Assembly: GCA_016169945.1 (NCBI GenBank)
Contig: JADLSH010000369.1
Span: 7,024,001-7,088,000, forward strand
Direction: 5' to 3'
Source of the DNA: Trachythela sp. YZ-2020
Lineage: Eukaryota > Cnidaria > Anthozoa > Malacalcyonacea > Clavulariidae
DNA: 64,000 nucleotides
Shown piece by piece: positions 52,434-64,000 of the stretch. The notes below the pieces were generated by a model. It did not search any database. It saw only the letters and a list, made by a program, of their open reading frames with translations, and was not told the origin of the DNA. Positions within the stretch are counted from its first letter, which is position 1, and the number at the start of each line of letters is the position of its first letter. The position numbers and the translations under genes are program-made.

Positions 52434-53678
52434 CTAAATATGCAAATGTACTAAATTTATGCATAACACAATGAGTCATGTAATTATTATCCACAGTTTG
52501 CTAAATTATAGACTTATTGTTTTAGTCGCCAACTTGCAAGTTGCGATAGAACATGGCTTCAAATTATCCTTCTGACAGAAAGTTTAACATTATATACCTG
52601 TGCCCAAAATACTAGCCTATCTGAAAAATATCAATCCTAGAGTAAATCTAAAGTAAGAAAATCTAAAGCCTTGTTGAATTGAATATATCGTCATGTCACA
52701 TGTGCCGTGCACAACAGATGTAGGCGTACAAGACGAGGAGGAGGGGGCAATTGAATATAGGACGATCTACCCAACCTCGTACCCAGGATATTTTCTCTAC
52801 CATGCTACAAGGACAAACAAGGACACACTCTGGAGCAGGTGGGATGGCTCCAGAGTATGACGGAGAAAAGATCCTGGGTACGAGGTTGCGATCTACCATC
52901 TAGAATCTACAATGCCTATTTCTTTGAAATCTAATGCACCTATCAATGTTAAGCCATCGACCATGGGGGAATTGATTGCAGAGGGTGCTATGTGGGTTGG
53001 GATTTTGACAATACTTAGGGATCCCAGGGTGGGGAAATTTGACATAGCCACCATCTTGAAAAACGGAAAAAGGACTGGGAACGAGTAATGGCTGACGTCG
53101 AGCGCTGAACAATTAGCTAAATACAACGTTCATAAAGTCATATGGAACTGTGGTTCCACCATTTTGGTTCCACCAGCAGTGCACATGCTGGACTGGGTGC
53201 ACTAGACCAAATAGACAGCCTGTTCTGGACATGTATATTTTGTGATCAAATTGAGATATTTTGGCTCTGTTTATAATTAATTAAAATGTTGTTCACATCG
53301 AAAATGACCAAAATAGTCCATGTTGTTTGCCCTGTGGGAAAGCAGGTGTAGCAGGTGTGCCCAAATTACGAAATTCTAAAGCCTTGTTCAATTGAATATA
53401 AACCAATTTAATGAATTTATATGAATTACCTTTTATATGTATATTTGTTATTTAGACAAGATCCTAAAGCCTCCAAGGCAGCCCTGCTGCAAAAATTCTA
53501 AAATTAAATATTTAGAGTATATTGCAATTGCATATAAATGTATTTATATATAAAAATGTATTTGGAATGTATTTCTGCTGTAATAGAGATCTTCGCGTAA
53601 TTGCACATGCTAACTAACCACTACACGGTGTGTCAAAAAAAGGTAATCCAACTTTGGAATGTAATGATGCGTTAGGTA
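52434..53678. other. Region between SHMT exons and the TTAA transposon
   Basis: Missing SHMT 5' exons were looked for here and not found. Contains a small inverted-repeat element at about 52767-52889 with ends AACCTCGTACCCAGGAT, of the CCAGGNACGAGGTT class. Confidence 0.45.
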
Positions 53679-53775
53679 TTAAAGCGGCTATGTCACCAGC
53701 TGCGCATCCGTTCTGCGCATAACAAACCGATTTTCGGAATATGTCGGAAAATATCGGAATCACAACATTCCGACT

Positions 53776-56220
53776 ATGGAGGCGCCAACGAGTGCGGTAA
53801 GTTTGATTAAAAATGTGCATATATTTACATTATTCAGCGGCGGAAAAGACCAAAAATTGCTTCATTTTATACAGGTTGACAATTGTAGTTGTAAAAGTTC
53901 ATGTGCCACAAAAAGAAAAGAGAGCAGTAACCGAGGTTGTCCGTGTAAGGCAAAGAACGTTGCGTGTTCTGCCAGCTGCAAGTGCGGAACTCGAAAAACT
54001 CCTTGCAAGAATAGGGTATGTATAATCAAATGTACTTGACAGTATCTTTTATTTGTGTTTGCATAATATATCACATTATATTTAACTGTTTATCCTACTT
54101 TATTGTAGGAAGACGTTGGCGAAAGTAGCGCAGGTCGTGATAGATCACCACGCCGCGCAAGTAGCGCAGAGGGATTCCGTGGCCTGACACAGCGTGCAAC
54201 TGTCAACACTGATACTGAAGATCAGCAGAGAGACAAAGAAAACGACGATGTTACGGTTTGTGAATTTCTAATACATGTTAAATTGTTTAAAACGTTTTTA
54301 AAATGAGATATATTAAACTTGTTTAAGTTGAATAACTTTGGTTGAAACTGTTGAATGGTGATGCAGTATAAAGTCTAATTGGGAGGTGATAGCGCAGGCT
54401 TTGAAAAGGGAAAATAGCAGTATATTTGTTCAGGCCGGCAAACATAATTCGGCAAAGGCAGATTGCCGACCTGTCATCATGTCAGGGCGGCAATTAACAT
54501 TCTGTAGGCCTGTTTGCCGACGGGAAATTGTTGCTGACCTGATTTTTCCTATCTCAGAAGCCCGAATATTAGCCAAATGACACATAATTATATATTTAAT
54601 AGTTGCTGGGAGTGAAATATGCTGACGTTTTGTATAACAGCCACAGGTGTAGAGTATGGGGCTGAGGGCTCGAGAAATCATATTGGGTGGGGTTCAGCCC
54701 TCTAGAAATTTGGCAAAACTCTCTATATATAGTCTAATGCTGTAACTTCCAACTATATATAATACAGTATTACGGTCTGTATTAACCCTGTACTGCACAA
54801 ATTATGTAGATCTGTTTGGTTAATACTGGTCACAGTGGTCAGATCTCCAAGTAATATATCATTTTGAATGCTTGCTAAGTTTAATTTTTTCCAATTTTCT
54901 TCTAAAATGTTTTTTCACTTCAAAATTTGTCAACAAGACATATGGGGCTGGGCAGGGGGGTTGTTGCCTCAGCCCCCAGTCAAAATGAAGTTGGGCGAAT
55001 TATAAATGTCGACAACAATTTTGGTGAGTCAGCCCCTTTAGACAAAACTGTACACCAATGATCTGCATCGTCCCTCGTCGCTTCAGTTTTGAATAGAGAT
55101 CAATGTGAGAACAATGGGACGTGCAGGGCTGATAGGAATTAATCGTGACCGCGCGTACAAATAACAGACTGTGGAAGAGTCAGCACCAATGATAACAGCT
55201 ATTTAGTAAATAAAAATAACCAACCCCTTAACATTAATGCATATGGGGCGTGTGCATGTGAACCGTGTATCAGGCCCATTCATTATTCTCACTAAAAGCT
55301 TCTCTTTGATACAATAGCGAGGCTTGGTGATGGAAACAATAGCTTGACTTAAACTGATATGAGACCAATTACCTTGCTTTGATGCTAGAAATTGTTAAAG
55401 CTGGGTTTTTTTTACAAATACAAAACTTTATTCACTCTTGACTATTTACATGGTTATTAGATATTTTTTTATTTTTACAAGTGCATTGAAAAATATTAGT
55501 ATATTCAATATTATTAGAGCCTGGAGGCTAAGTGAACCGTTAGGTTTTAGGTTATGTTGGATGGTCATTTCATTATTTCATTATAAAATACATTATTAAA
55601 TTCACAGGCATTTATTCATACACTGGATGAAGACACAGTGAGAAAACTGGCAATTAGAAGCCTAAGAGGAGGAATAGGGAGTATGGATTACGTTCACACA
55701 CTCCTTATTGCAGAAGACAACAGATGAGAATACCAGTGATCTGGATGATGGAAATCATGATGACATGTCAGGCGAAGCAAGAGTGCAGTCACAGGAGGTG
55801 TTTCTGAAAGAGGTGAAAGAAGTCAGTCTGGTCAGCAACAAGGCTTGACCTTAGATGATGAGGCTGTTCCTCCATGGTGTGAATGCTCACATTGCAGGCC
55901 TATGCCCCAAGAAATTGAAAATAAGTGTTGCAAACTAAAAAATGCATAACATTATCTTCACGTTTTTCAAAGATATGCCTGGATCGGATGTGCTAGAACT
56001 GTGCATAAGAAACACAAGCGACATAAGAAATGATAGAGAGGATAATAGTACTAGGTCATTTCAAAGCTGGATACAGACAATTCATATTGGCTCGGCATGG
56101 ATATTTGGGCAAAGGAATCGCCGTGTTTGCCCTCTTGTGTAGTCCTCAAAATAAGAGAACGATATCCATCTGTGACTGGAGTATATATGGGTTACAGGGA
56201 ACGATAATATCTATGAACCT
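53776..56220 (+). pseudogene. CXC (tesmin-type) plus P2X7-C-domain protein of the transposon
   Basis: Exon 1 from ATG 53776 (MEAPTSA, donor GTAAGT); exon 2 about 53877-54015 with a cysteine-rich CXC block (NCSCKSSCATKRK, GCPCKAKNVACSASCKCG); exon 3 about 54109-54256 (EDVGESSAGRDRSPRR); then from about 55608 FIHTLDEDTVRKLAIRSLRG. From about 55865 the P2X7 cytoplasmic-ballast type domain appears: PPWCECSHCRPMPQEIENKC, LELCIRNTSDIR, AGYRQFILARHGYLGKG, NRRVCP, SVTGVYMGYRER. The last pieces lie in alternating frames, so at least two frameshifts break it. This domain is common in cnidarian and fish genomes outside real P2X channels. The role in transposition is unknown; a zinc- and DNA-binding accessory protein is plausible. 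Confidence 0.7.
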
Positions 56221-56609
56221 TTGACAAACTTTCGCGAAAAGCAAAGGGAATTTGATTTTAATAATTTATATTCTAATTTATGTTTGTATATAGTAATTAA
56301 TACTTTTGTATTAATTACTATATACTATTGTAAAGTGGAATGTACTACTATTACATCAGTTATTGTGAAAATCGGCTTTTTCTTTTTGGTATGTCCTTTG
56401 TTGCTGGTGGTGGTATATGTGCAACAGTGGGAGCAATGTGGCCTGGGTCGCTTGCATTTAATGAAACATGGCGGGTTATATACTCATCATCATGCAGTCT
56501 CCGTTGGATAACCTTTGAAATGAGTACTGGAATGTACTCAAATCCTTTTCAACTTTGACATTTTAACATCCCACTGCCTGGTCCTTCTGTTGTATCTTCT
56601 TGTCACCAT
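56221..56609. other. Gap between the two convergent transposon genes
   Basis: Contains a short inverted repeat TATAGTAATTAATAC near 56285-56325. The frames here resemble no protein. Confidence 0.4.
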
Positions 56610-59600
56610 TTCCACACCAGACTTACTTTTGCATTTGGAAGATTAATGTGGTAGTTCCAATCGATTGCAGTCAATTGCTTACGGGCTTTATACACTCTAT
56701 AACTAAGGGAATAATATTTTCAGTACACTACAACTAAGAGTTTTCACAATATATATACATGTATATACAGTATATGTACAATCATGCAATTTGCCATAAT
56801 ATACTATGTACCAAATTATAAAGCAATTTTGGATCCTCACCTCAACGGCACTCTTTTGGGTGTATAAACCAGACTGAGACTATTGGCACGCTCAATTCCT
56901 CCAGTATGTCTGTCAAATAGAATAGCTTCTATATTAATATACAGACTCACAGTGGATGTGGGGGGGGGAGGAGGAGGTTACGGAAGGGATCAGGACCACC
57001 CCATTTCTTCATGACCAATTTTTTAATACTGACATTATAGTAATACAACCATGGGGATTTTCTACAAATTAACCATCTTCTAATATATTCCTCATCTGGT
57101 GCATTTGAATATTCTGCCACCACCCCCTGCTTAGAGTAGGCAATGCCCATGTATATTTACAAGTGTACCACATGTATTTTATGTAATATATATATATATA
57201 TATATATATGTAATATTAGAAAGACTATTTACCTAAATCTTGTATAATATTTGAAGCTGTCCAGCAGTTCTGGGTTAAGGATAACCTTCTGGAGCTCAAG
57301 GAAGTCTTTGTCTCGCCTGTCAAACCAAGGAAGGTCCTCATCATGGTCTCCTTCGAGATGCTGGCATTTCCCTCCAAGCCATTCATGGTTATTGCACACA
57401 TGATGCAATAGCCCTATCCACATGTCCTGTTAGTTTGTAATGAAAAATATGTACATGTAGTGCATGTAACAGACAGTTTGCCTGCATATACAGAGAATCT
57501 ACATAACATTCATTTTTATGGCTATGTCACCTTATTTTGACAGTCTTATGTGCTATAAGTAAGGGTTGTATACCGTGGCGAAGTGTTTATGCGTAATATC
57601 AACCGAGGCACGTAGCGCCGAGGTTGATATCGCATAAACACTGAGGTCTAAGGTATATAACCGTCTTATATCATCACTTGGCACAAGTTTTATTTATTTA
57701 TTTTGCCACAATAGATAAAGAACTAAACAAGATAGAAAAGAAATCAATGAATACTTTGTCGCCGGGAGCTCACAACAGCTTGTAAAGTCAATTACTGTGG
57801 TCCCAATAAGTAGAGAATACATGCACTAACTACAACATGACATGGAGAGCCTAAGTGTGAATTACATTTCAGACACACAGACTTCCATGCCCTTGAACCA
57901 TGCTGGCTTTGTCCCGAAAACAGCTTTTACACTTGTGGGACGCTATGTAATGTTGCGCATGACCATTTGGCATGCTTTAAGATTGTTGACCATGCACAGT
58001 CTGCAATTTCACGTCCCTCTTGAAGAGGTTGATATGAACTTATCAACCTCTTGTAGAGCTTGATATGTACATATCAACCTCTACAAGAGGTTGATATGTA
58101 CATATCAACCTCTTCAAGAAGTTGACATGCACTTATCAACCTGATTAATAAATTAATGAGGTTGATTAATACATATCAACCTGTAGAGATGTGTATTCGC
58201 TTGAAATCAACCTCCAGAGAACAATAGAAACTGAGCCAATGATGTTATAATGAATGTAGATTCCATGATGAACAAAAACTTACTTTCATCAGTTTTAAAG
58301 CGGCGGCATCTGATGTGGACTCATCCTTCTTGCATTCGCTCGAGCAATACCAAAAATGACGGATGATGTGGCTTGACCAATCTTTAATTTTTTTCATAGC
58401 CTTTGGTTTGGCAAGCTAAAAAGAGATAAAAATGTTCTGACTACACGAATACCAAAATACATACAAAATGCATCTGGTTCTAAAACCAACTACATTGTAT
58501 ACATTTTATATTTTTAATGCAACTAACCTTGTCAAGACACTTTTTATAGATTTAAGCTCACTGTGCCACACATCCAAACTATGTGTCACTTCTTCAAAGT
58601 CAGTTTCTAAAATGATAGCAATTATTTTTATATGTACATAATTACCTTTGGATGTTACTGTGGCTTGCAAATTTGACTATAGTTGACCTATATTAATCAC
58701 CTATAGCTGGGTTTCAATCATGTGACACGTAAGCACTTGGTGGTCAACTCCAAAAAGAAACACATTTATTGGATCGAGTTCATTATTCATTATATGTATT
58801 CACCTTGTGTTCATAATAGCAAATACAGAAAATTTAACAAAATTTATTTGCTCGCTTCCACAAGGCATAAAGAGACAAAATGTGCAAAGTTGACCACCAT
58901 GTGTTTTCCTATGAATATTGCTTTAGTGAAACACACATATAGACAATTACTTAATTAAATAAATGTTAATTAAACCTACTAAGCAGTTTCTTAATTGAAG
59001 AAGAGGCGTCGGTGACCAACTCAACCACATTTAAATCCTCTTGAAGTTTCTTCAAAGATTTATTCAATCCTTCTTTTCCATATTATTTGACACTAAGCCA
59101 ACATCGTTTGTCCACAATTTCAACATGAATTATATAGTCAGAACTGACTACAATAAAGTAGCATAAATTTTTAGCATTGAAACCAGAATCACACTGGCCA
59201 TCACCACTGACTAGTACTTCCTTGCCTCGAAATTCATCTATGAGTTGACCTCTCATCCAACCCCACCACTCATCCACTGCAGGCAGAAGATACAGTCTCT
59301 GTATGCGAAAGTAGGTTGAGTCTGATATGAAGGCCAAATTCATATCTGCAGCCAAACGCTTCACCTTTGCATAATTACCACCTGACAGTAAAACAGCTGC
59401 AGCCATTTGGATGTTGTTCACATACATCGAGTTAACCTCACGAGAAGAACAGAACCTAAATATATGACCAGATTGGCAGGAACAGTTCACAATTAAGGTA
59501 GTACCAACAAAGTGATGTTTCACAAGTGGAATGTCATTGCAACCGGAATTTGACAACATTTTGTGAATATATCCAGCAGCAAATCCAGGAGCAAATGACT

Positions 59601-62502
59601 CGCTTCTCATTGACCATCTTCATTTCATTTTCCAGGGCATACTTCTCATACCCTCGTGTGAACTTTGTGTGTGGTCCAAACTCAACACTGCTCTTGTTCT
59701 CAGTAGCTTCACAATCATCTTCAGGAACAGAATTATCGATTTGCACCTCATGCTCATCAGGGTCAAACTCATCAAAATCATTGTAGTGCCAGTAGGCCAA
59801 TTCATCAATTTCCTATCAATAAAAATTGCTAGAGGTAAATAATCTTTTAAAGAGTCATTGTCAACCACAATGCATTGTGCACCCAAACCTGCTTGGTGGC
59901 CATTTTAAATTTTCATGGCGGAATAATAGATGTTTGGTTTTCAAGCCATAATATATTATTACCATCCTATGGTTATATTTGCTCATGTTAACTTTTATAC
60001 TAAAATTGCACCAAAACAATGTTTAGAATTGTCATTTGTTGCTAACGTAAGATGTAAACAAATGCATTGTGGTTGACAATGATTCTTTAATGCAACTAAT
60101 TTCAATGCATCAATATCTGAATATCAAAACTTATACAATCCCTCTATTAAGCCTTTCTAAAATAATGGCACTTTAAATAAAGAAATTTATTAACCCCGCT
60201 ATTCTTACCTGCTCTCATGTATTGAATTATGTACTAAGTTATTCACACTTATTTGTTTAATATCTACTGCCAGTGCTCTACCAATGACAAGTAAAATCAT
60301 CTGGCAGTGGCATTAGATAAAAAACTAACATATGGTACATTTTATTAACCCGCTAATGGTTGCAAATGGGTTAACAAACCCATCTGCCAATGTCTCTTGT
60401 TAACCATCAGCAGGCAATGCACCCTACTGTACTTAGTATTTACTATTTACCTATCTAACAGCAGAGAATTTTATACTCTATGATTCCCTATCTCAAATAG
60501 GACCCCCCCCCCACCAATACTCTAAAATATGCACCGCCAAAAGGCCTGAAGAGAATCAATCTTGAGACAAGTGTGATATTAATTAAGTAACAAGCCACAG
60601 CAAATCACTAATAGGATTTCACTAATAGGATTTCTCTTGTTTATATTTCATTACGAACAATTATAAATAATACATTCAAAATTACTTACTTATTTTCGTC
60701 AAGAATTTCGTCATCATCTAGGAACTCAACTGCTGAACTGGTAAGGTCATGCTGCCTGTAAAAATAGGTTAAATAAGGATTAAGACCAATCCATAGTGTT
60801 TGCCCATACATATTAGCTTTCTGATTGGTCAATGTGTACTCTTGCAGTTCGGCTTGCCAAAGACTCATTCATGGCAATGCAGGCACCATGAAGCCCTGGG
60901 AACGATTTGTATAGACTTTGATATACTGTACCGTACATGATATAGCCAGTATATGGTACCTTACAATCATAAAACTTAATTACTATGATGATAACGTGGT
61001 AGTACCCAAAACTTTCCACAGAAATAGTTTCTTCAGAATCTCCTTCATCATCTGAGAATATAGATGTATTTCCTTCCCTCCTCACAGAAAAATCTTGCTC
61101 ACCAACAAAACTACAATATATAAAGAATGAATACTTATGAACATGCAATTATTAATTTAATGGGTAAACAATGGTATAAACTAAAACACACACACTGATT
61201 GCTTTATACCTGTCCTGAAATGATGCATTATCATCAGAATTTTTATCTTCATTCACTTGCATAGTGCTACTGTCTTCATCAAAAGTTGGTTGCAAAGGTT
61301 CGTGACTTTGTACCGGTGACTCAACATGAGACAGGGTTTTGTCATATGACCTTTTTAATGGTGTAGATGTTCGGGGTTCTAAAAGCAGGAAATATGAAAT
61401 AGTATACAACACAACACCTGTTGTCAATCCTATAAATATAAACTAATTCTTTTTATAATCTTTGATACAATTTTTCTTTATGTCTATATTATTTTTTTTC
61501 TGTGTTGGTATAATGTACTCAGGTGAATATGATGCTTGTGATGTTATTCTGAGTGTGTATCCACACCGGGCAAGCTTAAAAACTATGCCTGACCACGGTG
61601 GGAATTTAACCTACGACCTTTCACTTAGCTCAGTTTCTTCTTGTTTATTTCAGGTAGTAACATAATCAATCAGAACAGCAATATTTTTCAAGCTTGCCCG
61701 GAATGGATATACACTTAGAGTAACATCACAAGCATCATATTCACCTCAGTAAAATCCAACGTGCAGAAAAAATCATGATTACTATATTACATTGATATTG
61801 TAGGAACTAGATTCTGTTGCAAAATATCACATACTCAAACCGACCTGACCATGTAGCTCAGTTGGTAGAGCTTTGGGCTAGTATCCAAAGGTCGTAGGTT
61901 CGATTCCCACCATCAACCATGGCCAGGCATATTTTTCATGTCTATATTTAAATATACCTTGGCCTTGCAAAATCGTATTTTACAATAATATCAATCTTAC
62001 TCCCATTACAAAGCACATCGTATATAAAAGTCATTTTCATACCTTGGCTGATGTTTGCCTGTTCTTTAATCATGTGAGAATCACTAACATTGTGTTCTAC
62101 TTCCGTAGTCGAAGACTCAGTTGCCACCAGAATAGATTTATTTGAATTTCGTCGCCGTTTTGGCATTATTTTTGCAGACACTGATTCCCTTAAATCCCCA
62201 AGCAAAATAAATTGCACATTAGTATCGTTTACTCTTCAAAATATATTGAAAATCATATTGAAAACCTACCTGCGGCGAAATTCCAAAGACAACAGATGTG
62301 CAGCAAAATCAGTGTCACTTGAACGTTCATATCCAGCCCTTATTTTGGCCTCTTGCCACGTATAAAATATATTAGCACTTAAATAAATCCTTTTGTGCTC
62401 TTTCTCCCATAACTTTCTATATTCTTTTCGGCTTGAAAACACTTTTTTTCGACCAGCATTCTTCCTTGAACCTCCGTGCATGGCGCCCTGGTCAGACGCC
62501 AT
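56610..62502 (-). CDS. DDE-type transposase-like gene of the TTAA element, multi-exon
   Basis: Exon 1 62502-62270 begins MASDQGAMHGGSRKNAGRKK and has YERSSDTDFAAHLLSLEFRRR. Exon 2 62188-62043 follows in phase (ESVSAKIMPKRRRNS). Exons at 61378-61210, 61110-61006 and 60755-60690 are acidic linkers. About 59815-59083 holds the core: VNCSCQSGHIFRFCSS, QMAAAVLLSGGNYAKVKRLA, FISDSTYFRIQRLYLLPAVD, VLVSGDGQCDSGFN (likely first catalytic Asp). Later pieces: about 57424-57228 (MWIGLLHHVCNNHEWLGGKC), 56910-56840 (HTGGIERANSLSLVYTPKR) and 56735-56610. The core shows a frame discrepancy near 59610. It matches a widespread uncharacterised animal protein family that I take for a transposase from its context between TTAA ends. 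Confidence 0.68.
57564..57662. repeat. Fold-back hairpin 6, about 100 bp
   Basis: GGTTGTATACC pairs with GGTATATAACC; inner GTGTTTATGCG.ATATCAACC pairs with GGTTGATATCGCATAAACAC. The centre is GAGGCACGTAGCGCCGAG. It lies in a transposase intron. Confidence 0.75.
58026..58182. repeat. Tandem array of five 24-bp palindromes, 31-bp period
   Basis: Units at 58026, 58057, 58088, 58119 and (degenerate) 58159. The central unit AGGTTGATATGTACATATCAACCT is a perfect palindrome (written here as two 12-base halves joined at GTAC). Seven-base spacers CTTGTAG and CTACAAG are complementary to each other. It lies in an intron of the transposase-like gene. The AGGTTGATAT core also occurs in the hairpin at 57564. 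Confidence 0.82.
61508..61757. repeat. Inverted-repeat element in a transposase intron
   Basis: ATGATGCTTGTGATGTTA.T pairs with TAACATCACAAGCATCAT, and CACCGGGCAAGCTT with AAGCTTGCCCGG. The arms are about 70 bases. The middle contains a reversed copy of the tRNA-like sequence at 61844 (GGTCGTAGGTT). Confidence 0.7.
61844..61927 (+). repeat. tRNA-like SINE copy with Pol III A and B boxes
   Basis: A box TAGCTCAGTTGG (61854-61865) and B box GGTTCGATTCC (61897-61907) are canonical. The ends CCTGACCATG and CATGGCCAGG pair as an acceptor-like stem. The anticodon loop has 8 bases (stem TTTGG/CCAAA) and the T stem is imperfect, so it is unlikely to be a working tRNA. Confidence 0.6.
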
Positions 62503-62595
62503 ATTGAATTCGATACACTTGAAAAAGTTGGGTGAACTTTTTCAAGTTGATCTATGCGCAGAACGGATGCGCAGCTGGTGACATAGCCGCTTTAA

Positions 62596-64000
62596 GTTGA
62601 CCTTTTTTGTATCAATGAAGATCAAGTTACTTGATACCTTACTTGTACCATTGGCATTGCGAACAAAAATGACCAAATATGAGAAGATTTGAAATTGACG
62701 GTCGAAAACACATTTTCCACCTCTATGACTATGCCTAAGAATATTTTTTGAATATCCGAATATTTCCTAAAATGGAGGTTGCCTATGGCTATGTGGGAAA
62801 CATTAATAGGCATTGCAAGTTCTCTGCAAACTTCCAGTTTCGTAAATGTTTTATCCACGAAATTTCGTTGTTAAATCGCGAGTTATACCATCTTTATATT
62901 TACCAAAGCTTGACTATTTGCTAATTTGAATCCGAAATGAGAATAATTCCAAATACTCAAACAATATAGCCTTATAGGTTTGAACTCAATTCCCAATGGA
63001 CAATGGTGGAAATTTGGAAAAGGCCACTTTATATCGGATCGTATTTGGTCATTTTTTATTGCAATGATAGAAAACTGGTATCATTTGACAGCTAAAGTAT
63101 TTATTGCTATATATGGAAAAAATAAATTTCCATATAAAAATGAATTTCCATAAAAAAATAAATTTCCATATATAGCAATCAAGACTAAGGTCTTTATTGC
63201 TATATATGGAAAAAATAAATTTCCTAATACCTAACACATGATAACATGCCAAAGTTGGATTAGGCCACTCCAACTTAGACTTTAGTTTCCCGTCCACCGC
63301 CCGCATCTCCAAGAAGTGTTTACATTATTTGACTTTTTGGCAAAATATACCATTTTTTCATTGATTTCTACAGTAATAGTTTTTGAGAGCATATGTGACA
63401 AAAACTTCATGATTTGTTGCATAAATGTGTTAAGATTCTGAATTCTTACATTCCTACTCTCGACCGTTTCATGGTGCTTTCATTGCAATGAGAAAGCAGC
63501 ATGTGGTTAAATAATTATGTGTATTATGAGAATTGCAAGAAAAGAGTTTTGCAATGGACTATCCTGAGTTCAGATAATGACAAAATTAATATTAGTTTTT
63601 GTATTCTCAATAATGAATAATGATAATGGGTCGCCCACCCGCATGTATTTGTGAAATTGGGACGGACGGAAACTAAAATCTCATTTGGAGTGGCCTTACC
63701 TTTTTTATACATCCTCTAATAGTCGAACCAGCCACAAAATCTGTAAATCTCATTTGGAGTGGTCTTACCTCCCGGTCACCCCCCCTTTGTCACCAGATTT
63801 GGACGAATCTAGAAACCCATTCTGTAAAACATTGGGGAGGCGGCCACCCCCTCGCCCTCCGTTGCCGGCACCACTGCAGGCCTGGGATATTTGCAACCCC
63901 CCTCCCCCCAATTGCAGATTCCAACACCTTCAACATTAACCCATTAATCTGATCGACCAATCACATTCAACTACCTACTCATGTGCTAGTCATATTAACT
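62596..64000. other. Right flank: repeats only
   Basis: No gene. Contains inverted/direct copies of TTTATTGCTATATATGGAAA and its complement at about 63098-63220. A MITE-like pair lies at about 63257-63301 and 63653-63701, sharing AGGCCACTCCAA and GACTTTAGTTTCC-like blocks in inverted order, with a further copy of CATTTGGAGTGG near 63749. Confidence 0.5.

Larger units (their letters stand above)
53683..62591. mobile_element. Kolobok-like DNA transposon, 8.9 kb, TTAA target duplications
   Basis: Perfect 39-bp inverted ends: 53683-53721 and 62553-62591, starting AGCGGCTATGTCACCAGCTG and containing two TGCGCA palindromes. TTAA lies outside each end (53679-53682, 62592-62595). TTAA duplications are typical of Kolobok and piggyBac; piggyBac ends usually start CCC, which these do not. 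The element carries a spliced transposase-like gene (minus) and a second gene with CXC and P2X7-C domains (plus), in convergent arrangement. The perfect termini suggest recent movement, although both genes show frame damage. Confidence 0.82.

Noticed and set aside
58026..58182. Possible CRISPR-like array
   Set aside because: Spacers are only 7 bases and complementary to each other, units are palindromic and there are no cas genes. The setting is a eukaryotic transposon intron.
61844..61927. Functional tRNA gene
   Set aside because: A and B boxes are good, but the anticodon loop has 8 bases and the T stem is imperfect. A second inverted copy lies nearby, so a SINE is more likely.
62266..62581. 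Plus-strand frames at the right end of the TTAA transposon
   Set aside because: Antisense shadows of transposase exon 1 and its terminal inverted repeat.

Overview
The window is animal genomic DNA, AT-rich and full of transposons. Spliced genes with GT..AG introns (serine hydroxymethyltransferase), an intronless JAZF1-like gene and many retrotransposon fragments place it in a metazoan. Dispersed repeats ending in a CCTGGGxACGAGGTTG-like sequence and the P2X7-C/CXC protein family would suit a cnidarian or a similar marine invertebrate, but this host call is an inference.

Region 1 (118-14037) is the outstanding object: a 13,920-bp mobile element flanked by a 6-bp target duplication (TACGTC). 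Its long terminal inverted repeats begin 5'-AG and end CT-3', as in Polinton/Maverick elements. It encodes a protein-primed-type family B DNA polymerase, but this gene lies inside the terminal repeat and lacks an exonuclease region. The left-arm copy has an in-frame 1,365-bp deletion. The single-copy interior (1565-11212) holds a 906-residue Rep-like protein with OB-fold-like regions, two zinc-finger paralogues around a 24-copy 21-bp array, two coiled-coil paralogues, SAP/NUMOD1-like DNA-binding proteins, small membrane proteins and a highly basic repeat protein. Most genes end at a perfect or near-perfect hairpin, and three share a promoter motif abutting the ATG. I see no integrase, capsid protein, packaging ATPase or protease, so this is either a non-autonomous Polinton relative or a distinct PolB-Rep element.

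Region 2 (14044-31062) is a transposon graveyard. It holds a GC-rich island, a nested inverted-repeat element carrying a decayed YqaJ nuclease, a small MITE, two CR1/L2-like LINE reverse transcriptases, a decayed Gypsy element, an intact intronless gene joining a Nudix-like and a J-like domain (24650-25837), a third LINE with a mariner-like MITE inside it, and a DIRS fragment.

Region 3 (31063-44977) has several fold-back palindromes, the JAZF1-like gene (36951-37640, minus), and a LINE (about 40867-43785) with a 2A-like peptide upstream of its endonuclease.

Region 4 (44978-52433, minus) contains twelve recognisable exons of serine hydroxymethyltransferase, carboxy end first. The exons for the first ~90 residues are not found in the window.

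Region 5 (53683-62591) is an 8.9-kb DNA transposon with 39-bp terminal inverted repeats and TTAA target duplications (Kolobok-like). It carries a multi-exon DDE-type transposase-like gene on the minus strand and a decayed CXC + P2X7-C-domain gene on the plus strand. The last 1.4 kb holds small repeats only.
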